Source: Membranipora membranacea
Lineage: Eukaryota > Bryozoa > Gymnolaemata > Cheilostomatida > Membraniporidae
DNA: 64,000 bases
Assembly: GCA_914767715.1 (NCBI GenBank)
Contig: OU612073.1
Span: 25,542,001 to 25,606,000, forward strand
Direction: 5' to 3'
Below are positions 1 to 10,217 of this stretch, in pieces (within the stretch, counting starts at the first letter, position 1; the number at the start of each line of letters is the position of its first letter). Below the pieces are notes generated by a model. That model ran no database searches. It was not told where the DNA came from and saw only the letters and a list, made by a program, of their open reading frames with translations. The translations under genes were made by a program, and so were the position numbers.

Positions 1-395
1 TGCCATAACTGTCAACTTCCTCAACAATCACCTCTGCTGCCATTACTGTCAACTTCCTCATCAATCACCTCTGCTGCCATTTCTCGTTAATCTCTGGAAG
101 GAATTATCAGCTACAATGAAACATTAACTGTGTTTAATTGAAAGATGGCAGCCTGCCTCACTGGCTGCCTCACTGGCTGCCTCACTGCCTGCCTCACTGC
201 CTGCCTCACTGCCTGCCTCACTGCCTGCCTCACTGCCTGCCTCACTGCCTGCCTCACTGCCTGCCTCACTGCCTGCCTCACTGCCTGCCTCACTGCATAA
301 AATAATCTAAGGTTTCCTTATCATTACGCGTCCAGTTTACTTGTGTGAGGCCATCTTCAGATAACTGAGATTACTAGTCTTATATTATATTACAG
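1..395. other. Left flank without a gene
   Basis: The first 150 bases hold a short direct repeat: a phrase close to CAATCACCTCTGCTGCCAT occurs twice, near 25 and 62. A 12-bp minisatellite follows, then plain A/T-rich sequence up to the splice acceptor at 394-395. No coding exon was recognised. Confidence 0.5.
151..296. repeat. 12-bp minisatellite (CTGCCTCACTGC), about 12 copies
   Basis: The unit CTGCCTCACTGC is repeated head to tail with one early variant (CTGGCTGCCTCA). It is open on the minus strand as a VRQA repeat, but that is a by-product of a 12-bp period and not a gene. Confidence 0.95.
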
Positions 396-409
396 GTATA
401 GAGTTTATT

Positions 410-2326
410 ATGCCAGTACCCGATGACTCTGTACCCCTGACCGAATCTACAAAGCCCAGGTGAGTAGAAGATTAATGTTTATCTAAAGTTACCCCCTCAT
501 ACAGCTCCTAATCATCTTCTTGGTCACTGCTATATTTATGATGTTTCCAATGAGAGCACTTTTGAGCTGTCCCGACATAAAAATTCATCTCAATACAGAG
601 GGTTATGATTTTATCCTCATCTTGACCTGTTTCTCTATTGGATCATAAACACAGATGAGCCTCAGAGGTAATACACGTCGTCATACAGCGGGGTACAGGG
701 ACAGCCCGCTTGGAATGCTAATCGAATGTTGATCATATTTTATGCTTATGATATTTAATTATAGCTCTGCAGCTGAGGGGACAACTCCAGCAGATAAGAG
801 CAATAGGAAGAGAAGCTCAACAGGGTCATCTCGTACAGATATAGACTCAGCTCTACTAGATCTACAGACTGAGAACCCAGGAGCTGAGGAGGAGGAGGAG
901 ACGGACGACCCGCTAGAGTTCCTCGAGGGTATAGGGCTAGATAAATCTCACTTCCCTTCACTCAGATCTGCTAAAGTTAAACAGTGAGTCTATTTTATAT
1001 ATTCTACTGAATTTTCTTGTTGAGACTTAGCAGTGTTTTCCCATTCAAATTTTCAGTAGAAGTTTTCAACAACAATGAAGTCCATCTAAACTCACTAGCA
1101 TGAATGAACCAGGAGAAAAAAATCAACTGACAAATATAACATTCTAATGCGTGTTCTGTGATGTGTAAGAGGAGGCTGTCTTTGGAGTATAATGCAGTTT
1201 TCTAAACTCGCTTGGTTCATCATCATGTTGCTGTTCTCCATTATATTATCATTATGTCTGAAGTAGGGCACTTTTAGCACACAGCGAGTGAGTTACCTAG
1301 CTAAGGTCTGAGTGAATGTTGAATGCCTTCCTGTATATTTTCATGTACTGGCTATTGATCATTCTCGTTATTAACCTAACATGTTAGTTCCATATATTGA
1401 CCCTCTTTATAATAATTTCAGAGAAGAAGAATCCTTTCGAAGGATAGACTACAGACCTGCCTCCACTTTGTTAATAAGAGGGGAGGAGGTGATGTCCCGC
1501 CTTACTAAATTCCTTATAGAATATGATAAAACTAAGGCTACTACTGGACAGCTGGCTAATATACCACCCACAATAATATCTCTCAGTCCATTTCTACACG
1601 CCAACATAGAGAAACTACAGGTACGGTTAACTCATAATCTTCCCACAATGCACCTTATGGGAGGCAGTATTATTACCTCTTTTTGTTTCTCTCGTGTATG
1701 TGCAGAATACACCCACCCATTTATTTATTGCTGAAAGTTTAAAATCACCGCCAGCATAAACCTGGTATAATTTACCTGCATTGCGTTCTACTTTATTCAA
1801 ACCACTCATCAAGCAAATTGAATAAAGTGTTTTAATGAAGTGTAATAAGATAAGTCATTCAAGGACAACTATCATCTCTAGATTTTTATGATTTATCTCA
1901 GCTATTAACTATAACTATGATGTTCTTTGAGGAGTGCCAAATATTGATATCACTGCACTGCACACGGGCTGTAGTCTAATTTATAGAGTATTATAGGATG
2001 TGATATAGATGTACTGAGTTAGAGTTTATTACACGTCTCTATTACAGCACCGCTGCGGACAGATGATGGTGGAGGATGGAGAGAGACAGAACTATATAGA
2101 TATTACAGGACCTATATTACCTCATGTAGCTAATCATATCATCAGTGATGTCATAATACCATCCTCGACAAACCGACCGACGTTAAATATAAGTTCTATT
2201 AGGGTAACTAACAGCCATGTGTTTAATATACGGACATGTGAGGAACAGTGTAATACTATAGACCAGTCATCAGCTAAACTGATCAAGTCTGTGCTCTATA
2301 AACAAGGTCTATATTACATACAATAA
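410..2326 (+). CDS. Unrecognised protein, four exons, possibly 5'-partial
   Basis: Exons are 410-459 (its acceptor at 395 opens the exon at 396), 765-983, 1422-1620 and 2048-2326. All junctions have GT/AG ends and matching phase (2, 2, 0), giving 248 residues from the ATG at 410. The frame stays open back to the acceptor, so the gene may continue from outside the window. The protein has a Lys/Arg/Ser-rich stretch, then an acidic run (GAEEEEETDDP) followed by LEFLEGIGLDKSHFPSL, and a C-terminal half rich in Ile/Val/Thr that looks folded (YRPASTLLIRGEEVMSRL; ITGPILPHVANHIISDV). There is no signal peptide, membrane segment or motif I can name. A 30-bp duplication ends exactly at its stop codon. 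It converges on the lectin gene on the other strand. I am fairly sure of the gene structure and have no function to offer. Confidence 0.72.
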
Positions 2327-2356
2327 TATAAACAAGGTCTATATTACATACAATAA
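2297..2356 (+). repeat. 30-bp tandem duplication spanning the stop codon
   Basis: Two identical 30-bp copies lie at 2297-2326 and 2327-2356. Each encodes YKQGLYYIQ and a TAA in the gene's frame, so the first copy's stop is the natural stop and the second copy is 3'-UTR. Confidence 0.95.
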
Positions 2357-2621
2357 TCCTCCTTAGTATAAGTTACTGTTGTTTACACAAGAAGTTACTG
2401 GAGTTTGAGGTAGTATAATATTTATTTTGTATCATGCATTTACACTTTCTGTTGAGACTTTAATTGCTTCTTTGTATTATATTAAATGTTATAATGAAAT
2501 TATCTATATATCCGTTACAATTCCTCAGCTTGGCATTCTCATGATTAGACCATTTTTGGTTCATAAAAAATTGTAGAATTTATTAGCAATTATTAGGTAT
2601 TTATAAATAATTGATTAGTTA

Positions 2622-2627
2622 AATAAA
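2622..2627 (+). terminator. Candidate polyadenylation signal of the first gene
   Basis: AATAAA lies 296 bases after the stop at 2326. On the opposite strand the reverse-complement signal (TTTATT at 2421-2426) lies downstream of the lectin gene, so the two 3' untranslated regions may overlap. Confidence 0.45.
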
Positions 2628-2777
2628 ACATGAACGTGGATGAACAAATTTATCACTTCTAAGTTAAACACAGTTTATAGGCATACTATCTTCACAAGCC
2701 ACCAGGATAAGTATATCTTTGCTCATGCTTGTTATCGCAGTACATGCTATTTTCTCCGCCGAGCTGTTTTTGTGATA

Positions 2778-3545
2778 CTAGATAACGCTTACTTCACACA
2801 GCTTCATGTTTCTGGCTGCTCCTACGAGCTGTACAGCCAGAGAAGTTGTCTGCTTTGTGCTCAGGCAGCGTACAGTGAACTCAGAATTGTCTCCCTCGTC
2901 TATCTTATCAATCCGAGCACATAATGAGTTGTTGGAAGGTGTTATATCATTCAGTGGATTCTTATAAACCCCAGTGTGAATCTCAAAATACTCCAGAGGT
3001 GGTACCACTAACACAAAACAAACAATACTATCATTATAATTACATGAGCAAGAGGCGGAGTGATAATGAGTGACCCACAATGCAATATTGATGGAATTTC
3101 AGGATGCAAGTTGCTTACCTGTCATGTCTATTCTATTGATATCAAAAAAATATATTCATACAACACCAAGCAGGCCCATTTTCAGCCCGCATACAATCAT
3201 TTGTTCTAAACTTTGAACTTATCAATATTGTGCCTCACTCTATGAAATAACGTGATCCATGACTCAATCTATTTCATTTAAATCATCGGGACATTGGATG
3301 GTCGGAGTTTTTTAAAGTTATACAAAGTGACACTCACCTGACAGCTTTATACTATGGAATGTGACAGGTGAATCCCAGGTCCTCATCCACCAGGCACCTT
3401 TATTATTGCCTGTACTCATACAAGTACCACTATCTCCATCTATAGCTCTATCGCTGCCGTAATCATTATATATATGACTCTGTTTACTCATCAGCTCAGC
3501 TCCCGGCAGCATCAGCAGCGTGACAATCAGGTAAGCTGTCTGCAT
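2778..3545 (-). CDS. Secreted fucolectin-like lectin (FTP / F5/8-type C-like), two exons
   Basis: Exon 1 is 3545-3338 and exon 2 is 3007-2778, joined in phase 1 by a CAG|GTGAGT donor and a TTAG acceptor; together they encode 145 residues. The internal ATG at 3545 was chosen over one at 3617 because it starts a clean signal peptide (MQTAYLIVTLLMLPGAELM). The mature part matches the fucolectin-tachylectin-4-pentraxin-1 fold from start to end: QSHIYNDYGSDRAIDG, then WWMRTWDSPVTFHSIKLS, and the typical ending (NMKLCEVSVI). The size fits one domain. Known members bind fucose or other sugars in secreted immunity. Here the usual WW-x-VDLG step reads WWMRTWD, and the His/Arg fucose pocket is not obvious, so sugar binding is uncertain. 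The family call rests on motif resemblance only. Confidence 0.75.
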
Positions 3546-5424
3546 CGTGAGGGAAAACTCTGGAAAAGTATTATTTATCAGTGTTATCAGTAATTTGCGA
3601 AAGAGCTGTGATGTCACTGAACCAATTGTTTCCGAAAATTATAATTCAAAAGTAACCTAAATCTGAGCTTGTCTGAATGCCATCTGAGCTTTGTCTAATC
3701 GGCTCATAAAATATCTAAATCTCGCTCCATGTTTACAATAAAGACAATTTTTTTGATATAAAATAAAATTTAAGAATAATTTTGTGTCTGGCCGTGTTCT
3801 TTTGTTGTAGAATATTGATTTCACAGCTCTGTTTACTTGGGCGTGTAAGCTAAGTGTGAAAAATCCATAAGCAATTTCCCACCATTGTATGGGATGAAAA
3901 ACAGAATATCCTTGCATGAACTTTCTGTTTGCTGACTACTGGAAACTGATACTATGTGATATTCTTCTAACTTTTAACTCTGATCTCTTTGTATGAAATT
4001 TACTCTGAAGTTAATATCTGTATTTTCTCTATTCTCACTGATAAAACTAAGTCCACCCCTCTTATAGCAGTGGTCAAACTTCTCCAGCTGTTGATGAAAC
4101 TCGATCATATACAGTTAAAATCTGCACATTCAAAAGGGTGGAGCTCTCTCCATCAGTACTAGAATAAAAGTTTAGTAAAAAACGAAAGAAAAACAAACGA
4201 GAGATCGAATACAAAATTAGTTCAAAAAGAGTGAAATCTGGTCTTTTTTTAAAAGTGTAGTCACTATTTCTGTGCCCTTAGAAAAATATGCCTTAGACCA
4301 TCTACCATAAAGGGGCCAAAGTGCTCAGGGTTTAAATGGAACTTAAATGAAATAAACATCAAAAACTGAAAATTACGCCTAGATTCACAAAGCACAGAGC
4401 ACAGAGCACAGTGTGACAGCAGCGGGAGGAGCAGCTGGTTTTATGATTCTGTTTTATAGTTATGTGTAAATGTTACCTGTTGGTGTTTCTCTCCTGGACT
4501 ACGTGTGAATGATACGAGCGGCTCGAGATATCAACACTGACTGATTACAGAGTTCAGTGTTTGCTGTCTAAACTCTAAAGACAAAATCCATTCTCAAGGT
4601 TTTTCACTTACATATTACCACGTTATTATTATCTGGCCACTGTTAGCTAAGGAGTTAGATACTGTATAGTCTTTATAACGTGTCATTGACATATTGAATT
4701 AAAACCAGTATATGGAAGAAAGCTGTCAATGTGCAAAAAATCAATAATTCATTTTCTGGAGCAATCATTTTGTTTTATGATAATAATTGAGGCTGAAATG
4801 ACTTTGCGGGTTCTATCTGCTCATGGTGACACAGAGTAAGGATATAACCTGTCTCTGTGATCGTAATGAGTGATAAACCCAGGTGATTAAAAAAAAACAA
4901 ATGCTAGGCTCACAACCAAAAGGTATAAATCATGGCTAGGACTTAGAACAGGTAGTTTTAGGGGTAGACTTTACATTAGCTTAGGTCGCAGTATACATAG
5001 TACATTGATGAGGCTGAGTAAATTTGAGCTAGTCATAAACTTAGATCATAAAGGCCACAAAACTTCAGGGGTGTGGATGACATACACTCAGGTGGTCGAT
5101 TGAATTTATGATGGATGGCCAATTGGCGATGTCATTATAACTGCAAATTAAAATTAAAATGTCCTTGTCACACCATCTATGAGGTAGACAGCCTGAGTAT
5201 CATTGTCCTATTATGTGGCAGAACTCCCCCAAAATTATTCTCAGTGAATACAGCCATAGAATAAAGCACAACAAAAATGTTTTAATTGTGGTATATTAAT
5301 ATATATATATATATATATTTTTAAAAAATAAGGGGTCCTCTTCATGCTCCTCCTTGCTTTTTTTTTAATCTTGCCTCACCGGAATTTAAACTTGGGTCTC
5401 TCGCACTGAGATCAAACACTCTAA
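3546..5424. other. Intergenic, no gene seen
   Basis: A/T-rich sequence with short ORFs that lack splice context or recognisable motifs. It contains a short CACAGAG repeat near 4395 and a (TA)n tract near 5292-5319. From about 5366 the sequence turns into tRNA-like material (B-box-like TTTAAACTTGGGTCTCT read antisense) that leads into the minisatellite. Confidence 0.5.
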
Positions 5425-5952
5425 CTGCTCAGCCGCGCTAACCCGCTGAGCCGCGCTAACCCGCTGAGCCGCGCTAACCCGCTGAGCCGCGCTAACCAGC
5501 TGAGCCGCGCTAACCCGCTGAGCCGCGCTAACCCGCTGAGCCGCGCTAACCCGCTGAGCCGCGCTAACCCGCTGAGCCGCGCTAACCCGCTGAGCCGCGC
5601 TAACCCGCTGAGCCGCGCTAACCCGCTGAGCCGCGCTAACCCGCTGAGCCACGCTAACCAGCTGAGCCGCGCTAACCCGCTGAGCCGCGCTAACCCGCTG
5701 AGCCACGCTAACCAGCTGAGCCGCGCTAACCCGCTGAGCCACGCTAACCCGCTGAGCCGCGCTAACCCGCTGAGCCGCGCTAACCCGCTGAGCCACGCTA
5801 ACCCGCTGAGCCACGCTAACCAGCTGAGCCGCGCTAACCCGCTGAGCCGCGCCAACCCGCTGAGCCACGCAAACCAGCTGAGCCGCGCTAACCCGCTGAG
5901 CCGCGCTAACCCGCTGAGCCACGCAAACCAGCTGAGCCGCGCTAACCCGCTG
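5425..5952 (-). repeat. 18-bp minisatellite derived from a tRNA-like A-box, about 29 copies
   Basis: The unit CCGCTGAGCCGCGCTAAC (plus strand) is repeated with a few variants (CCACGCTAAC, CAGCTGAG). Read on the minus strand the unit is GTTAGCGCGGCTCAGCGG, a Pol III A-box-like sequence. It continues directly from a tRNA-like head whose B-box-like stretch lies at about 5377-5400. The long open frames through the array (AAQRVS and LARLSG repeats) are products of an 18-bp period. Confidence 0.9.
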
Positions 5953-6158
5953 AAGCTTCCAGAGCTCAGTGTTAAATAATCCAGGTGTAGTGGGTGTTAA
6001 AGAAGCAATAAATAGGTACCGTAACAAAACAGTTAAACCACCAAGTAGAAAAAAAGATGACAATTTTAATCAAATCTGGCTTCACCGGGATTTAAACTCG
6101 GGCCTCTTGCGCAACAAGCATGTTATAACTGTGGTATAGTTTATAAAAAATAATAATT

Positions 6159-6232
6159 TGTCACCGACTAGGATTCAAACTTGGGCCTCTTGATAAGTGA
6201 TCGAGAACACTAGCCACTTAGCCACACCTGCC
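6159..6232 (-). mobile_element. tRNA-derived SINE head (fragment)
   Basis: On the minus strand an A-box-like stretch (GTGGCTAAGTGGCTAGTG) is followed about 50 bases later by a B-box-like stretch (AGTTTGAATCC), the spacing of a tRNA gene. It does not fold as a good tRNA, so a SINE head or tRNA relic is more likely. A second B-box-like piece sits at about 6081-6103. With the head at 5366-5440, three related fragments lie within 900 bases. Confidence 0.55.
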
Positions 6233-6714
6233 CGCTGTTGATAGCAAATTTAAGTTAGATATGAATGGGGAAAGTTAGCTGCTGTGTAATTTTATTTAAT
6301 TTTTCATTTTTCCAAGCAAATAAGACAAAATTTAAATGTGTATAACATGTTATATGCACATGCGCAGCAGGTTTTACTACACATATTTGGTTGAAGACAG
6401 GACTTTGATTCAGCCATTTCTTCTATTTTCCAAAAAAACATTTTTCGAAAAAAAGTGTTATGAGGCACTGGATATGGGTTTCTTTCATTTTATATACACA
6501 CGCGTTTATCATAAACAGAAAACTGAAGTTTTGTGGATAACTCACGTCCTTGCTACTTGGTGATTTGTTCCTTCTGGATATACATTACTTTACTGCTGGA
6601 CTATTTTTGGTCATATCGCGACTACTACATGAAGTATTTAGATTCTTATTTATTTATGATGAACTTGCTGTTCTGAGAAGAGGGAGGAGGCGGGCGGGTT
6701 CTCTGTTTATTTTA

Positions 6715-6814
6715 TACAGCTAACCAGGGTAGTGTCGGTAAAGCTGATACAGCTAACCAGGGGAGTGTCGGTAAAGCTGATACAGCTAACCAGGGGAGTG
6801 TCGGTAAAGCTGAT
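6715..6814. repeat. 33-bp tandem repeat, three copies
   Basis: Copies begin near 6715, 6748 and 6781 and contain TAACCAGGGGAGTGTCGGTA. They differ by about one base each. Confidence 0.9.
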
Positions 6815-7390
6815 TCAGCTGATACAGCTCAAGACTAGGTAATATAATCATTGTTGAGTTTTTATCTAGTACTATCTTATAGACACCGAGATATGCTGAC
6901 CAAGTCACTGGTGGAAGGTGTCCATTATAGGTCCTCGTGCCTCCTACGAACAGGTGCAGCATTGAATTGACTGTTTGTTATATCATTTTGCGTTAGAAGA
7001 AGGAATCCACTAGATGGATTATCACCACAACATTCAGATAACAGTCAATATCTAGAGTTTGTTGATATTACTGACTAGTGACTGCCTGGAGTTTAGTACA
7101 CAAATGATGATATAAATAAAAATAAAGGAAATTGGAAATGGAATACCCACCGTATCGCTTTCTGTGTGGCAGGAAGCAGTTTTTACTCACAAAATTTGCA
7201 GATGGGTGACCAGCAGCAGCAGCACTCAAATTTTCCGCCACGATGACACTGTATTCTGTCTAAGTTATTGCTTATTCATTGTTTATTTATTAATAAGTTA
7301 TGGTTCAGTCATTGGTCGAGAGAAGTTTGGTTTTGAAAGGAACGATGGGACAAAGTAGCGGGGTCTACAAGGTGCCGTCTCAATAGGCTG

Positions 7391-7479
7391 ATATGTCACT
7401 TCTATTTCTATTTCTATTTCTATTTCTATTTCTATTTCTATTTCTATTTCTATTTCTATTTCTATTTCTATTTCTATTT
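7391..7479. repeat. (TCTATT)n microsatellite, about 14 units
   Basis: A pure hexamer tract with no associated feature. Confidence 0.95.
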
Positions 7480-10217
7480 TTAGTCTGTTTGATGATTTAA
7501 TTTCTTGCCATAACCTGATACATGATTATTTTACTTACACCCCGCAGTATGCTTTCCGAAATTGTTTGCAAACATGAATTACTAAAATAAAAAGATCAAG
7601 TTTGACCGAGGAGGTCTTGATGATGAACTTGATATGACTTGGTTATTTTGAAGCCTATATAATGTTATCATTTACAGGATATATTGATAAAAGACCGGAT
7701 GATACACTTGTAGGAGATATCATGAGAGAATTGTTAGATTAAATAAACAAACTGACAGGTCAAAACTTATAGCAGCTTTGTATTAATGTATCAGGCAGCT
7801 GAAAAAATAGTGGTGGTATGCACTTTTAACCTTGTCACCTCAGTTTACACGATAATTTCAAATTATTCTACGAGGAAAATCCCAGTCAGTCAATAATACA
7901 TAGTACAACGACTGGATTTTAGACCCAATCTGTGGACCACTATCAGTATATTAAATGGCAAATTGAACGCTCATGATTATTAAGTCTTACATACGTAAAC
8001 ACAATTATCAAATAGCTCACTCGTTAACTTCAGGAGTCGTCCATCCATGACAAGAGAGGAAATAACTCTCAACTGGAGAGAAATTGTAATGATCAGTGGG
8101 TTGATCGTGATGTTTGGATTACACCTGGGAGGGTGGGAGGATTATATCCCCTTAAGTTAGTTTGTGCATGATTTTTGTGATGCTCAATGTGATGAATTTT
8201 AGTGGTTGACTATAGCACGAGGGGCAGGTGCCTTGACGATAGGAACTTTGCGCCGATGAGTTGATGGAAAGCAAACCTCCCCGTACTGGTTTGGGTTAGC
8301 GTACAAGCATGAGAGGGATGGGGCAATCATTGTTACACTGAAACAATGAACCTCCCTGGCTGTGGAACAGCGTAAACACACCGATTATGTCAAAACACCA
8401 AAACTGACGATATGCACTGAGGGCTAGATGAGACTGATTGAGATGCTCCTCAACAAACAGGGGTTGCTTCATGCTGCTGGGGCCATGAGGAGGCTGTACT
8501 GGAGAAGGCCTCAAAACAGCGCTTTACTGATTGTTTTTAGCTGTATAGCTGTGTGTTGTGCAGTTGTATGCGCACCACTGTATGTTGTATTAGCAAAGCA
8601 TAAATTAGCAATAATGTGCACACCCCACATTTGATGGTGCAATACTGCAAACACCACCTAGTAGTAACAATTCATTGGTAATAATACAATGTTATTCATC
8701 GAGCGCTATTAGATTTCAAGACTTTTCGATAGTTTCCACTGCTATCGACTTATCATTCCCTTCACAGCTGATTCCTTTAGAAGAAAATAAGGATTAGGTG
8801 AGATCTGTGGTTTTATTGTGAGATACAAATCAGATGACAATCAGATCGCCAAGAAGGAAGCCACTGGATGATGAATAAGTGGAAGCAGATAATGTCTCTT
8901 CCCCCTGACTTTGTAACTGAGTGATTTGGGCTTACATTACAAAATTAAACCAGTTCTGAAGGTACATAACATAGGTTCTATGAAATCAAGGGCTTAAGGT
9001 GTAAGGCTATCCATCCAAGTCTTGTGTTTTGTTATGTGAAAAGAACTTTGTCAACAAATAAGGCTGTATGACTGCATACAACATCTCAAGACAGTCTGAC
9101 AACGTCTCATGACTGTCTTGGAACATCTCAAGACTGTATTACAAGTCTCAAAACTGCCTCACAACACATGCTACTTGTCTCTACACATCCAACATCAACG
9201 ACTGGTCAAGGTGTTCTTTCAGAACTGAATTTTCGTGACCATAACAAATTATTAATGTATACACAGCTGACGTATCTGGCCTTGAATAGCTACTATTAAA
9301 GCCCCCGTGGTCAAGGCGCGTCAAATCTTTGGAATAGACACTCTAAAAGGCCAACACCTGTTTTGCACGCAAGAAAATATGGTCTTTTCTACCCTGGCTT
9401 AAAACAGGTTAGTCGAGTGAAATGTAGTGACCTCATACATAGACCCGGGGTGATGTACGAATATTGCACAATATCGCAGCTTACAAGCTATGGGATTACC
9501 CTGCTTCAGTATTATCTCTGCTTATCTAATCTTTGACAATGCATTAACCATATGAGCTCTTTGTGGCTTGCTTTGTTCACTACCTAACTGGATCCAGCCA
9601 AAGGTTTGGACATGGAACCCTATTTCAAATTGCATGAACCTCAAACAACTTCTTTTAGACAAATTAGTGACGATTATTCATAAAACTTGTAAGACAAATA
9701 AGCAGCATTGAACCCGCCCCCCTCCCCACAGACCAGGAAGTGTGGGACCCCTGCACAGACTGTAGTTGTCTCAATATTTATTTAACAAAGTTGTCTGTTC
9801 TTTTTTCGAGGAAAGACAACTTTTAAGATAGCTAGGAGTTTTTTAAACTGTATTTTGGGGTTGATCACAAAGCATAATATTTGTATGTAAAATCTAACAA
9901 TTTAAAACAAAATATCAATTTCTTGGTGAATTGGAATGGATGAAATGTTGTCTAATGATAGAAAAATAAAGATGAAAAAAAGACTTTTGGAAGCAGCTGA
10001 CCTATTTACATATTCAGTGCGGGGCATCAATGAAAAGTGAAAAGTTTCAAAGTTTGAGGCTGAACAACAACAAATTTCGTTTAATTTCAAATACATGACA
10101 CTGAATGCATTGAGACATCTCTAGATATGTTTGAGAGTCACTTGATGATACCAGGACATTAAGACAACAGGTATACAGAGGCTGCCACAATAGGTGCAAG
10201 ATATACAAAGCTGCAAA
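7480..10217. other. Intergenic stretch upstream of ASXL, no gene supported
   Basis: Short ORFs only. The segment at 8200-8520 has overlapping ORFs on both strands but no splice pattern or domain. Missing N-terminal exons of the ASXL gene could lie here, but I could not find a HARE-HTH-like exon. A possible acceptor (CACAATAG) ends at 10193, in frame with the ASXL exon. Confidence 0.4.

Noticed and set aside
5386-6063. 225- and 144-codon minus-strand ORFs of AAQRVS and LARLSG repeats
   Set aside because: Produced by an 18-bp repeat with no stops in two frames; the flanks are tRNA-like, and there is no start or splice context.
8428-8634. 68-codon ORF with a hydrophobic stretch (LLIVFSCIAVCCAVVCAPLY)
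   Set aside because: No promoter or exon context, and ORFs overlap it on the other strand.
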